From Acidobacteriota bacterium (lineage in GTDB: Bacteria > Acidobacteriota > Terriglobia > Terriglobales > Acidobacteriaceae), in NCBI GenBank assembly GCA_021802085.1, contig JAKAAZ010000027.1:1-21659 (forward strand): a DNA stretch of 21,659 nt, given 5' to 3'. Below are positions 7,696 through 14,747 of the stretch, piece after piece (position 1 is the first letter of the stretch; every line of letters begins with the position of its first letter). The notes below the pieces were generated by a model, which searched no databases, was not told where the DNA came from, and saw only the letters and a list, made by a program, of their open reading frames with translations. Made by a program: the position numbers and the translations under genes.

Positions 7696-8877
7696 CTACA
7701 CCAACTCTTTCCGGGAAATGATCTCATGGGACCAATACGAACGCAGCGCCATTTGCACCGGAATGGAAGCGTCAATACCCGCTTCCAGAGAAGCATTTAC
7801 TTTCTTGCCTACGATTACAGCGTCTAAGAAGTTCTTGGTATGCGCGCGCTCCAGACTTTCCGCCGAATTGACGCGCACCGGTTCTCCCTTGTTTGGTGTA
7901 AATACATAGCCATTGCGGGTCAGGTCCAGCGTTCCTTCCGTACCTTCAAAGAAGACGGAAGGATCGCTGTTCCGAATGGAAAGGACAGACGATTCAAAAT
8001 TGAAATTCCAGGTATCGTACTGAACAATTGCGCTGACGGTATCTGGATTGACCCTGCCGTCGTGCAGTTGATAGATTCCGCCCAGGGCGACTGCATTCGT
8101 CGGGTGCGGATCGTCGAGCATCCACTGCGCCACATCCACCCAGTGCGTCATGATGTCGGCCAGCAGGCCGTTGCCATAATCGGGGAAATACCGCCAGGAT
8201 GTATACCGGATCGTCTCATAAGGCACGCGCGGCGCGGGCCCCTCGAACAGCACCCAGTGCAGCCCTGCGGGTTTGGGCTTGTTGATGATGTGGCGCGTTT
8301 GCCAGGGGAAGTTATGCCAAACTCCGCGGGCAAAAACGACCTTGCCAAGTTTTTGCTCCCCAAAAATTTCCTGTTTGGCGCGCATGTAGTGGGCGCCGCT
8401 TCGCTGTTGCATACCGCACTGGACAACGCGTTGATATTTTGCCGCCGCGTCGAGCAATGCCGTCCGTTCATCCCAATGATGCAGTGTTGGCTTTTCCAGA
8501 TAGATGTCTTTTCCAGCTGCCAGCGCGGCTGTCGCGATGGTCACATGCTGATGATCCGGCGCCGAGATCAAGACCGCATCGACGTCCTTTCTGGCAAGCA
8601 GATCCTGATATGCAACGAAAGTGTGTGGCGGCGGTGCATTCCCAAGGAGCCGAGACACAAATTTCGAAGTCTGGGCGTCGTAGATGTCGCATACAGCTAC
8701 GACCTGCACGCGTGGGTCTTGAAGAAAACCCTCGCCGGTCACAATGGTTCCCCTCCGCCCCAGTCCGATCACGCCAAGTCCGACTCGGTCGTTGGCCCCT
8801 AGGACACGACCGTACGAGCGGGCGCTCAAGGCTGCCGCTGTGGCCGTTCCTGTATACAAAAATTCACGACGATTCAT
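7696..8877 (-). CDS. Gfo/Idh/MocA family oxidoreductase with Tat signal
   Basis: A 393-residue sugar dehydrogenase-like protein. The start at 8877 gives a twin-arginine signal, MNRREFLYTGTATAAALSA, pointing to export in folded form to the periplasm. A Rossmann domain follows (VGLGVIGLGRRG, VVAVCDIYD) with the family signature AGKDIYLEKPTLHHWDE (~135), then the C-terminal alpha/beta domain including DIMTHWVDVAQWML. Tat-exported members often carry tightly bound NAD(P). They act on cyclic sugars, inositols or glycosides, but the substrate is not determined here. The upstream in-frame extension to 8973 is rejected because it overlaps the previous gene and lacks homology. The start overlaps the upstream stop by ATGA, so translation is coupled. 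An inositol dehydrogenase role is conceivable given the iol genes, but a periplasmic location would be unusual for IolG. Confidence 0.88.
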   Translation of the reverse strand: MNRREFLYTGTATAAALSARSYGRVLGANDRVGLGVIGLGRRGTIVTGEGFLQDPRVQVVAVCDIYDAQTSKFVSRLLGNAPPPHTFVAYQDLLARKDVDAVLISAPDHQHVTIATAALAAGKDIYLEKPTLHHWDERTALLDAAAKYQRVVQCGMQQRSGAHYMRAKQEIFGEQKLGKVVFARGVWHNFPWQTRHIINKPKPAGLHWVLFEGPAPRVPYETIRYTSWRYFPDYGNGLLADIMTHWVDVAQWMLDDPHPTNAVALGGIYQLHDGRVNPDTVSAIVQYDTWNFNFESSVLSIRNSDPSVFFEGTEGTLDLTRNGYVFTPNKGEPVRVNSAESLERAHTKNFLDAVIVGKKVNASLEAGIDASIPVQMALRSYWSHEIISRKELV

Positions 8878-9797
8878 GCGAAAAACGCTCCTTGCATAGC
8901 CTTGAACGCCGGCTCCATGTAGCTCGAACCATGCTTGGAACCATCGAGGCGTTCTTCCTCGTTCAACACCCAACCCTTCCAGCGAACCTGCTTCAATGTG
9001 GCTGCCACTTCGGCCAGCGGGAATGTTCCCTGCCCCAGCACCACTTGTTTTCCATCCTTGTAATCGCGCAGATGCAAGCCAACGATGCGCGCAGAATGCT
9101 TACGCACGAACCCAGGAACATTCATACCGCCATCATACGCATGGCCGCAATCCAGCAAAAACGATACATACTCCGGCTCCGTGCGCTCATAGAGCGCTTC
9201 CAGTTCCCCCAGCTTCGACTCGGACTCCTGCGCGGTTTCGTTGTGGTACGCCAGACGCAGGCCGATGCTTTTGCTGTACTTGCCGGCGGCATTCAACCCC
9301 GCGATCTTGTTCGCGAGTTGGGCCCCATTGTCCGCGGGCTTTCCGCTGAAAATCATGTGCTTCGCTCCCAGGGCCAGTCCACCAGGAGCGATCTTTTTGT
9401 AGAGCGAAGCAGGTGGAAGATTGGTCGAAGGATCATAGAGCCGGCCAGGAAGATATACATGCACACCCCAAAAAACAAGACCGGTTCTTTCGATTTGTCG
9501 GCGCGCCGTCTGCGGAGACTGGAACTGATTCATGACATTGGTAAAACCTGTCTCGAATCCGGCATAGCCAATCTGGCGTATCTGGTCGAGCACCGCAACC
9601 ACGCTGTCGAAGTCCTTCCCATCCATGGTCCAGGCATTGGTCTGCGCGCCAAAATGCACACGCGGATTCTTTCCCGTCGTCTGTCCGAATGCCTGAGATA
9701 GGCCAACCGACTGCAGAACGCCAGCGGCGGACAATGCAGCGAGTCCTTGTACTATCTGTCGCCTTGTCATCATGCACCGATAAGGCTTCTTGTTCAT
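8874..9797 (-). CDS. Sugar phosphate isomerase/epimerase (TIM barrel), Tat signal
   Basis: A 307-residue xylose-isomerase-like TIM barrel (AP endonuclease 2 superfamily). The N-terminus has a Tat motif, TRRQIVQGLAALSAAGVL, after a possible start at 9797, 9773 or 9770. The later ATGs place the twin arginines nearer the N-terminus; 9797 is the longest form and none has a clear ribosome binding site. Barrel landmarks are HFGAQTNAW, GYAGFETGF, LRLAYHNET, LLDCGHAYDGG (metal-ligand His/Asp region), VGLHLRDYKDG and WVLNEEERLDGS. It is first in a transcript with the Gfo/Idh oxidoreductase and TonB receptor, behind the promoter at 9836-9865. Such proteins isomerise or epimerise keto-sugars or inosose-like compounds, so they pair naturally with a dehydrogenase. 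Substrate unknown. Confidence 0.87.
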   Translation of the reverse strand: MNKKPYRCMMTRRQIVQGLAALSAAGVLQSVGLSQAFGQTTGKNPRVHFGAQTNAWTMDGKDFDSVVAVLDQIRQIGYAGFETGFTNVMNQFQSPQTARRQIERTGLVFWGVHVYLPGRLYDPSTNLPPASLYKKIAPGGLALGAKHMIFSGKPADNGAQLANKIAGLNAAGKYSKSIGLRLAYHNETAQESESKLGELEALYERTEPEYVSFLLDCGHAYDGGMNVPGFVRKHSARIVGLHLRDYKDGKQVVLGQGTFPLAEVAATLKQVRWKGWVLNEEERLDGSKHGSSYMEPAFKAMQGAFFA

Positions 9798-9835
9798 TCA
9801 GTCGGCTATTTCATCGATGTTCATCTTGGTGGTGG

Positions 9836-9865
9836 ATTATATGCACTCAAGAAAATCATTGTCAA
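9836..9865 (-). promoter_or_regulatory. Near-consensus sigma-70 promoter of the isomerase-oxidoreductase-receptor operon
   Basis: On the minus strand, TTGACA (9865-9860) and TATAAT (9841-9836) are both perfect consensus hexamers separated by 18 nt. They lie 39 nt upstream of ATG 9797. This is much the strongest promoter sequence noticed in the window, which suggests that control is by a regulator acting at the adjoining repeats (9864-9891). Confidence 0.75.
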
Positions 9866-9891
9866 TAGATAATTATCGATAGCTATAGATT
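9864..9891. promoter_or_regulatory. Three phased ATMGAT half-sites, putative operator
   Basis: ATAGAT (9865-9870), ATCGAT (9875-9880) and ATAGAT (9885-9890) start exactly 10 bp apart. They overlap and extend upstream of the -35 box of the minus-strand promoter. The two overlapping 18-mers starting at 9864 and 9874 each match 14 of 18 bases of the palindrome AATCGATAGTAATCGATT at 13419-13436, in the promoter of the other Tat-signal isomerase. This suggests a shared regulator. Its identity is unknown. Confidence 0.5.
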
Positions 9892-10175
9892 GAGCGGCGA
9901 ACCCGATTTTGATGGTTCTGTTGTTCCTGCATACTGCACAAAACCCACTCTCCTGTGGAATCGTGGGCCGCCGGGTCATTCCAAATTTCGCGCTGTAACG
10001 GTTTCTTGTTACACAGGTGCAGAATTCAGAGTTCGCCGCCCACGAATGCCCATCCGGCATGCGCTGCGACATATACACCTGCTCTGAACTGAATACTTCA
10101 TGGTCTGAGATTGGAACGTACCGGCGAATGTTGGAACTGTCGAGGACGGAGTACGGATCTTCCCTCCGTCACCTT
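9892..10175. other. Intergenic stretch without a recognised gene
   Basis: This is the rest of the 378-nt gap between glpD and the isomerase gene. Two short open frames here encode no recognisable protein, and one runs through the promoter. Small inverted repeats are present: TGTAAC/GTTACA around position 10005 and GACGGAG/CTCCGTC at 10145-10170, just past the glpD stop. The second could be a weak 3' end hairpin, but it has no T run. Confidence 0.4.
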
Positions 10176-11747
10176 CTATTCCCGGTATAGGTAACCCTCG
10201 GCCAGTTCCTGGAATTTCCGTATCTGTTCCTCCTTCCACTCCTTATCGCAACCCAGCTCGGCAGCCATCAATTCAGCAACCCTTGGCGCCGCTTCGCTGG
10301 CGGCGCGTGCGTCCAAAAACAAAGAACATGTGCGTCGGGCAAGAACATCTTCGACTGTGCGGGCCATTTCGTTGCGGGCCGCCCAGACAACTTCGCTGCC
10401 TCGATAAGGAAGCCGCGCATGCAAGTGCTCGCGCAACTCCGGCCTCTCCACCCCGAGTTGGTCGATCAAGATCCGATCGCTTCCATACACAGAAAGAGCG
10501 TCGCTCTGCAATAGATCGACCTCGTTGGGTGCGACCCATCCATGCAATCGCAGGTCAGTCGTCCTGCTGGGCCGAAATGGAAGCCCACCCGCCTGGGCCG
10601 CTACATTGACGGTGTCTTCTCCCATGCGACGATACGTGGTCCACTTCCCACCCAGCACCGTCACCAACCGGGTTGGCGACACGAAAACAGAATGCTCGCG
10701 GGAAAGTGAGGCCGTCGAGGTCGCCCCCTGCTTTCGAATGAGTGGACGCTGCCCCGACCACATGCTCAAAATCTCCTGTGACCCTGGTCTGCGTCCGAAA
10801 TAGCGAACAATCTGTTCCATGAGAAAGCTACGTTCCGTGGCCAGCGCCCGTGGTTCCAGCGATGGTCCTCCCACTGGCTCATCGGTCGTGCCTACCAGAA
10901 CAGATCCATGCCAAGGGATGGCGAAAAGCACGCGCCCGTCCACCGTGCGCGGAACCATCAGGGCGTCCGTGCCGGAAAGAAACTCCTTCGGCAGAACAAA
11001 GTGGGACCCCTGGCTTACCGCCAGCAGGGGTGGAGCATTCGGTTCATCCAGCGAACGGAGGACATCCGAAAACACTCCGGTCGCGTTGATGACAATTTTC
11101 GCCGCAACTTCAAATCGGTCGCCGGTCTCGCAGTCTTCCGCCGCAACACCGACAACAGCGCCATTTCGCTCCAGCAGCTTCTGCACGCGCGCCTGATTCA
11201 AAGCGAATCCGCCGTGCTCCTCCAGCGTCAGTGCGAGGGCCAGCGCCATGCGCGCGTCATCAAATTGTCCATCATAGTATTGAACGCCTCCACTCAGAGT
11301 TTTCACGGCAAGCCCGGGCAGCGCCGCTATCGTCCGCTCCGCGGAAAGCATATGGGAGCTGCCAAAGCTAGACCGACCCGATAACGCGTCATACACTTTC
11401 AACCCGATTCCATAAAACGGCACCTGCCACATCGCTTCCGCGGGAATGATAAAAGACTGGCGATGGACCAGGTGCGGCGCGTTCCGCAGCATCCGCCCCC
11501 GCTCACGCAGCGCTTCCAGCACCAGTGAAATATTTCCCTGCTGCAGATACCGCACACCCCCATGAGCCAGCTTTGTGCTGCGGCTGGACGTGCCCTTGGC
11601 AAAATCTTCCTGCTCCAGCAACAACGTGCTGTAGCCGCGCGTCGCCGCGTCGAGCGCCGTGCCCAGCCCCGTGGCTCCTCCGCCAATGACCACAACATCC
11701 CAGGATGCACGCGTGCCAATTTCTTGTAATGCCTGTCGACGATTCAT
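10176..11747 (-). CDS. glpD: FAD-dependent glycerol-3-phosphate dehydrogenase
   Basis: A 523-residue protein of normal family length. It has the N-terminal FAD-binding motif VVVIGGGATGLGTALDAATRGY with LLLEQEDFAKGTSSRSTKLAHGGVRYL, the classic GlpD signature. A DAO fold follows (QGSHFVLPKE, LFAIPWHGSVLVGTTDEPV, GGKWTTYRRMGEDTV), then the C-terminal GlpD domain (EVVWAARNEMARTVEDVLARRTCSLFLDARAA). It oxidises sn-glycerol 3-phosphate to dihydroxyacetone phosphate at the inner membrane face and passes electrons to quinone. It follows glpK by 51 nt on the same strand, so the pair forms a glycerol operon. The ribosome binding site (GAGATAGAGAACGA before ATG 11747) is weak. No glpF permease or glp regulator lies beside it. 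Confidence 0.95.
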   Translation of the reverse strand: MNRRQALQEIGTRASWDVVVIGGGATGLGTALDAATRGYSTLLLEQEDFAKGTSSRSTKLAHGGVRYLQQGNISLVLEALRERGRMLRNAPHLVHRQSFIIPAEAMWQVPFYGIGLKVYDALSGRSSFGSSHMLSAERTIAALPGLAVKTLSGGVQYYDGQFDDARMALALALTLEEHGGFALNQARVQKLLERNGAVVGVAAEDCETGDRFEVAAKIVINATGVFSDVLRSLDEPNAPPLLAVSQGSHFVLPKEFLSGTDALMVPRTVDGRVLFAIPWHGSVLVGTTDEPVGGPSLEPRALATERSFLMEQIVRYFGRRPGSQEILSMWSGQRPLIRKQGATSTASLSREHSVFVSPTRLVTVLGGKWTTYRRMGEDTVNVAAQAGGLPFRPSRTTDLRLHGWVAPNEVDLLQSDALSVYGSDRILIDQLGVERPELREHLHARLPYRGSEVVWAARNEMARTVEDVLARRTCSLFLDARAASEAAPRVAELMAAELGCDKEWKEEQIRKFQELAEGYLYRE

Positions 11748-11798
11748 TCGTTCTCTATCTCGATTCCGATTCGTGGTAGTGCATTTTTTTTGAAAGAC

Positions 11799-13319
11799 TC
11801 ACTCGCTCCCTGCATCCCAACCTCGTGCCCGCTGGATTCCCTGCTTCCACGCGGCTAGCTTCCGGTCTCGTTCGTCCGCGTGTAACCTCGGTTCGAACCG
11901 CCGCGATTCGTGCCACTGACGGGCAACTTCTTCCACGTCCGACCAAACGCCTGCGGCAAGCCCCGCCAGGTAGCAGGCTCCCAGGACCGTTGCCTCTGCG
12001 GTCTGCGAACGCACAATCGGAATGTCCAACAAATCCGCCTGCATCTGCATCAGCAGGTCGTTCGTCGAAGCACCGCCATCCACGCGGAGTTCCTGCACGC
12101 GCATTCCTGCGCCGGATTCTTGTGCATCGGACTCCATGGCCCGCACAATGTCCGCCACCTCCAGAGCGATGCCCTCAAGGGCCGCTCTCGCAATATGCGC
12201 CCGCGTGGTGCCTCGCGTCAGCCCGAACATCGCGCCGCGCGCATGCGGGTCCCAGTACGGCGCGCCCAGACCTGTCAAAGCAGGAACAAATACCACGCCT
12301 CCGCTGTCTGGAACCGACGCCGCCAGAGCCTCCACTTCGGGCGCGCTCTTCAGGATGCCAAGGCCATCCCGCAACCACTGGATCGCCGCGCCCGCAACAA
12401 AAATGCTTCCTTCCAGCGCATACATGGTTTCCCCCATCACGCGCCATGCAATGGTGGTGAGCATCTTGTGCTTGGAGAAGACTGGCTTGCTGCCCGTTTG
12501 CAGCATCAAAAAACAGCCGGTGCCATACGTGTTTTTCGCCATCCCCGGCCGGATGCACATCTGGCCGAACAGCGCCGCCTGCTGGTCGCCTGCAATCCCC
12601 GTGATTTTTATTCCCGGGACCAATTCGCTGGTCACCGCCAGATCGCCGCTCGAGTCCACCACTTCAGGCAGCATCGAACGCGGCACGCCGAAAATCTCCA
12701 GCAGGTCGTCGTCCCATTGCAGGGTATGGATATTGAACAACATCGTGCGAGAAGCATTCGTCACATCTGTAATGTGCCGGCGGCCTCCGGTCAGCTTCCA
12801 GATCAGCCAGCTATCGACCGTGCCAAAGGCCAGCTGGCCTGCCCACGCCTGTGCCTTCGCTGCGGGAACATGATCGAGAATCCAGCGAATTTTGCTTGCC
12901 GAGAAATATGCATCCAGGATCAGGCCCGTCTTGTCGCGCACCATCGTTTCCACCGATGCCCCGTTCGCGTTTTGCCCCGCAAGTTCGCGACAATACTCCG
13001 CCGTGCGGCGGTCCTGCCAGACGATTGCATTCGCGATCAGGCGTCCCGTAGCGCGTTCCCAAACGATGGTTGTTTCGCGCTGGTTGGTAATTCCAATGCA
13101 GTGAATCTCCGATGGATCGAGCCCGGACTCGCTCAATAAAGCTCGCACTGCTGCGGCTTGCGAAGTCCAGATGGCCTCCGGGTCCTGCTCCACCCAACCG
13201 GGCTGCGGATACATCTGCGGCAACTCCCCCTGCGCCGTGTGCGAGAGCTTTCCATCGAGCTGTACCAGTACTGCCCGCGAGCTGCTGGTTCCTTGATCCA
13301 GTCCGAGAATGACTTCCAT
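11799..13319 (-). CDS. glpK: Glycerol kinase
   Basis: A 506-residue FGGY kinase with both actin-like halves. Landmarks are ILGLDQGTSSSRAVL (phosphate loop), GWVEQDPEAIW, GITNQRETTIVW, AIVWQDRRTAEYC, GTVDSWLIWKLTGG, GIAGDQQAALFGQ, NTYGTGCFLML, ALTGLGAPYWDPHARG and RVDGGASTNDLLMQMQADLL. It phosphorylates glycerol with ATP to sn-glycerol 3-phosphate, the substrate of the GlpD encoded next. ATG 13319 is chosen because AAGGAGG lies just upstream and the protein then begins MEVILGLDQGT as in homologues; the longer frame to 13361 would overlap an operator. The upstream region holds two GTTGC/GCAAC palindromes 30 bp apart, likely operators. Confidence 0.96.
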   Translation of the reverse strand: MEVILGLDQGTSSSRAVLVQLDGKLSHTAQGELPQMYPQPGWVEQDPEAIWTSQAAAVRALLSESGLDPSEIHCIGITNQRETTIVWERATGRLIANAIVWQDRRTAEYCRELAGQNANGASVETMVRDKTGLILDAYFSASKIRWILDHVPAAKAQAWAGQLAFGTVDSWLIWKLTGGRRHITDVTNASRTMLFNIHTLQWDDDLLEIFGVPRSMLPEVVDSSGDLAVTSELVPGIKITGIAGDQQAALFGQMCIRPGMAKNTYGTGCFLMLQTGSKPVFSKHKMLTTIAWRVMGETMYALEGSIFVAGAAIQWLRDGLGILKSAPEVEALAASVPDSGGVVFVPALTGLGAPYWDPHARGAMFGLTRGTTRAHIARAALEGIALEVADIVRAMESDAQESGAGMRVQELRVDGGASTNDLLMQMQADLLDIPIVRSQTAEATVLGACYLAGLAAGVWSDVEEVARQWHESRRFEPRLHADERDRKLAAWKQGIQRARGWDAGSE

Positions 13320-13346
13320 GCTCCTCCTTAAATCCAGCCGGAAAAC

Positions 13347-13392
13347 TAGTTGCCAAGGCAACTACTTCGTGCATCATGGTTGCTAAGGCAAC
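13347..13392. promoter_or_regulatory. Pair of GTTGC..GCAAC palindromes, putative operators upstream of glpK
   Basis: The first, TAGTTGCCAAGGCAACTA (13347-13364), is a perfect palindrome with 8-bp arms and a 2-nt centre. The second, GTTGCTAAGGCAAC (13379-13392), keeps 5-bp arms. Their centres (13355.5 and 13385.5) are 30 bp apart, about three helical turns, so two bound dimers would face the same side. The shape resembles MarR-type operators, an inference from form only. They lie 28-73 nt upstream of glpK and upstream of the divergent isomerase promoter, so could control either. I found no convincing glpK promoter hexamers. Confidence 0.6.
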
Positions 13393-13413
13393 TATCTTCA
13401 TCGCCGGCACGTG

Positions 13414-13443
13414 TTGACAATCGATAGTAATCGATTCTAGGAT
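13414..13443 (+). promoter_or_regulatory. Sigma-70-like promoter of the plus-strand Tat isomerase gene
   Basis: TTGACA (13414-13419) is a perfect -35 box. TAGGAT (13438-13443) is a four-of-six -10 box, with an 18-nt spacer. The palindrome AATCGATAGTAATCGATT at 13419-13436 fills the spacer, a position where a bound protein would block RNA polymerase. The gene starts about 112 nt downstream of the -10 box. Confidence 0.55.
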
Positions 13444-13464
13444 GCCCGTGACTATCGATGGTCA
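13419..13464. promoter_or_regulatory. Two ATCGAT palindromes, putative operators of the Tat isomerase promoter
   Basis: AATCGATAGTAATCGATT (13419-13436) is a perfect 7-bp-arm palindrome whose ATCGAT units start exactly 10 bp apart. TGACTATCGATGGTCA (13449-13464) is a second palindrome, centred 29 bp downstream. The first closely matches the phased sites at 9864-9891. Location across and just after the core promoter suggests repression. No regulator gene is in the window. Confidence 0.55.
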
Positions 13465-13554
13465 AAAAAAATACATCCAAATGAATCCCTTGCGTCGTGT
13501 ACACGCGTCCACACAGAAATTTCGATCGACCGAAGAACGATGAGGAGAGCATCC

Positions 13555-14412
13555 ATGCACACCAGACGAGAATTTTTGACCGGCGCTTTGGCCGGACTTA
13601 CCGCATCAGCCGTGACTCCTTTGGCTTTCGCCGCAAATTCCGCGCCGCCGCTCGGGGTACAGCTCTATACCGTGCGCCAGCAGGCGCAAACCGAGTTGGC
13701 CGGCGTGCTGGCCGCGATCCGCAAAATCGGCTATACCACGGTCGAGACATACGCCGCGCAATACAAAATTAGCGCCGCCGACCTGCGCAAAGCCATTGTC
13801 GATGCGGACCTGAAGGTGCCGAGCGGACATTTCGGCTACGACGGATTCAGCTCTAGATATGACTATGCGAAGGAGCTGGGACTGAAATATATGGTCTGCT
13901 CTTCTGTGCCGGAATCGCTGGGTAGTTCCGAAGACGGCTTCAAGCGCGCCGCCGACCAGTACAATGCGTGGGGCGAACAAGTCCGGAAGATGGGAATGCA
14001 GTTCGCGTTCCATAATCACAACTCCGAGTTCCAAACCTACGGCGGAAAGACAGGCATCGAAGTGTTACTGAACAACACGGACCCTCATCTTGTGCAATGG
14101 CAGATGGATTGTTACTGGGTTGCACAAGCTGGTCACGATCCGGTCGCCATGCTGCGCAAATATTCCGGACGCATCACGACTTTGCACTTGAAGGATCGGA
14201 AGGCCGGCGTGACGACTTCCCTCGAAACCGGACCCGGCTCGCAACATTTCACCGAGGTCGGGAACGGAACTCTGAACTGGAAAAAGATCTTTCCTCTGGC
14301 GGAGAAAGAAGGTGTTCGCTACATGTTTGTGGAACAGGACATCACGGAACGACCGCCTCTGGAGAGCCTGAAAATTAGCTACGACAATATACAAAAGTTT
14401 CTAGGGTCCTGA
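13555..14412 (+). CDS. Sugar phosphate isomerase/epimerase (TIM barrel), Tat signal
   Basis: A 285-residue xylose-isomerase-like TIM barrel with an exported N-terminus, MHTRREFLTGALAGLTASAV (twin-arginine motif). Barrel features are LGVQLYTVRQQ, IGYTTVETYAAQY, MQFAFHNHNSEF (conserved HNH region), VQWQMDCYWVAQAGHDP, ITTLHLKDRK (metal-ligand His) and MFVEQDITERPPLESLKIS. GAGGAGAG 6-13 nt before ATG 13555 decides the start over ATG 13540. It diverges from glpK across the operator region. The substrate is unknown; a periplasmic role beside the other Tat sugar enzymes is inferred. Its last codons, GGG TCC TGA, lie inside a family B element that starts right after CTA, so the insertion supplies the present stop codon. 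Deleting the element leaves CTA GGG TAG in frame, only one residue shorter. Confidence 0.87.
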   Translation: MHTRREFLTGALAGLTASAVTPLAFAANSAPPLGVQLYTVRQQAQTELAGVLAAIRKIGYTTVETYAAQYKISAADLRKAIVDADLKVPSGHFGYDGFSSRYDYAKELGLKYMVCSSVPESLGSSEDGFKRAADQYNAWGEQVRKMGMQFAFHNHNSEFQTYGGKTGIEVLLNNTDPHLVQWQMDCYWVAQAGHDPVAMLRKYSGRITTLHLKDRKAGVTTSLETGPGSQHFTEVGNGTLNWKKIFPLAEKEGVRYMFVEQDITERPPLESLKISYDNIQKFLGS

Positions 14413-14619
14413 GTCTGAAGTTCATTCAACAATTCGATTCATGGAAGTGATTCGAACAGCAGCACTCAGGGGCTAAAGCCCATCTGTTTTGCTCCATTTA
14501 CGGCACGACTGAAGTCGTGCCCTGATACAAGACCGAAAATCATTATCCGCCACGGCGGAAAGTCGTGCCCTGATACAAGGTCGAAAACATTTCTTTAACG
14601 AATCTAAGACTCAGGACAC
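14404..14619. mobile_element. Miniature inverted-repeat element, family B, copy 1
   Basis: A 216-bp non-coding element repeated at 21388-21556. Perfect 11-bp terminal inverted repeats are GTCCTGAGTCT (14406-14416) and AGACTCAGGAC (14607-14617). TA at 14402-14403 and CA at 14620-14621 flank it, consistent with a TA target duplication with one base changed. Inside are two sharp hairpins, GGGCT-AA-AGCCC and GGCACGACT-GA-AGTCGTGCC (14502-14521). This copy is 47 bp longer than the other because a GTCGTGCCCTGATACAAG-containing unit is duplicated in tandem. It overlaps the end of the upstream isomerase gene. Confidence 0.75.
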
Positions 14620-14689
14620 CAGGGTAGAACACACCGAACCATTCTGCGTTTCGACGCACCCGACGCACTCATTGTGTAGCCGTTGACCT

Positions 14690-14747
14690 CGACACCGTCG
14701 TAGAACTTCCCAACCTGCCCGCTCTATTCGGTGTCGGGGTTGGGAAG
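14690..14747 (-). other. Potential H-type pseudoknot at the 3' end of the transaldolase gene
   Basis: Two perfect complementary pairs interlock. CGACACCG (14690-14697) pairs with CGGTGTCG (14729-14736), and CTTCCCAACC (14706-14715) pairs with GGTTGGGAAG (14738-14747). The order is a-b-a'-b', so both stems can form together only as a pseudoknot; otherwise they are alternative hairpins. The stop codon (14724-14726) lies inside. There is no T run, so it is not an ordinary terminator. A chance or rearrangement-derived origin is possible. Confidence 0.45.

Noticed and set aside
8439..9701. Long plus-strand open frame (420 codons) opposite the two minus-strand sugar enzymes
   Set aside because: No recognisable domain, and it is antisense to two clear Tat-signal proteins; it is a shadow of their codon bias.
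9821..10078. Small minus-strand frame (85 codons) upstream of the isomerase
   Set aside because: It runs through the TTGACA/TATAAT promoter and phased operator and resembles no known protein.
11910..13139. Long plus-strand open frame (409 codons) opposite glpK
   Set aside because: Antisense to a full-length conserved glycerol kinase; translation shows no domain.
14413..14620. Repeated hairpins as a CRISPR array
   Set aside because: Only one duplicated unit without regular spacers; the terminal inverted repeats and TA flank identify a miniature element.
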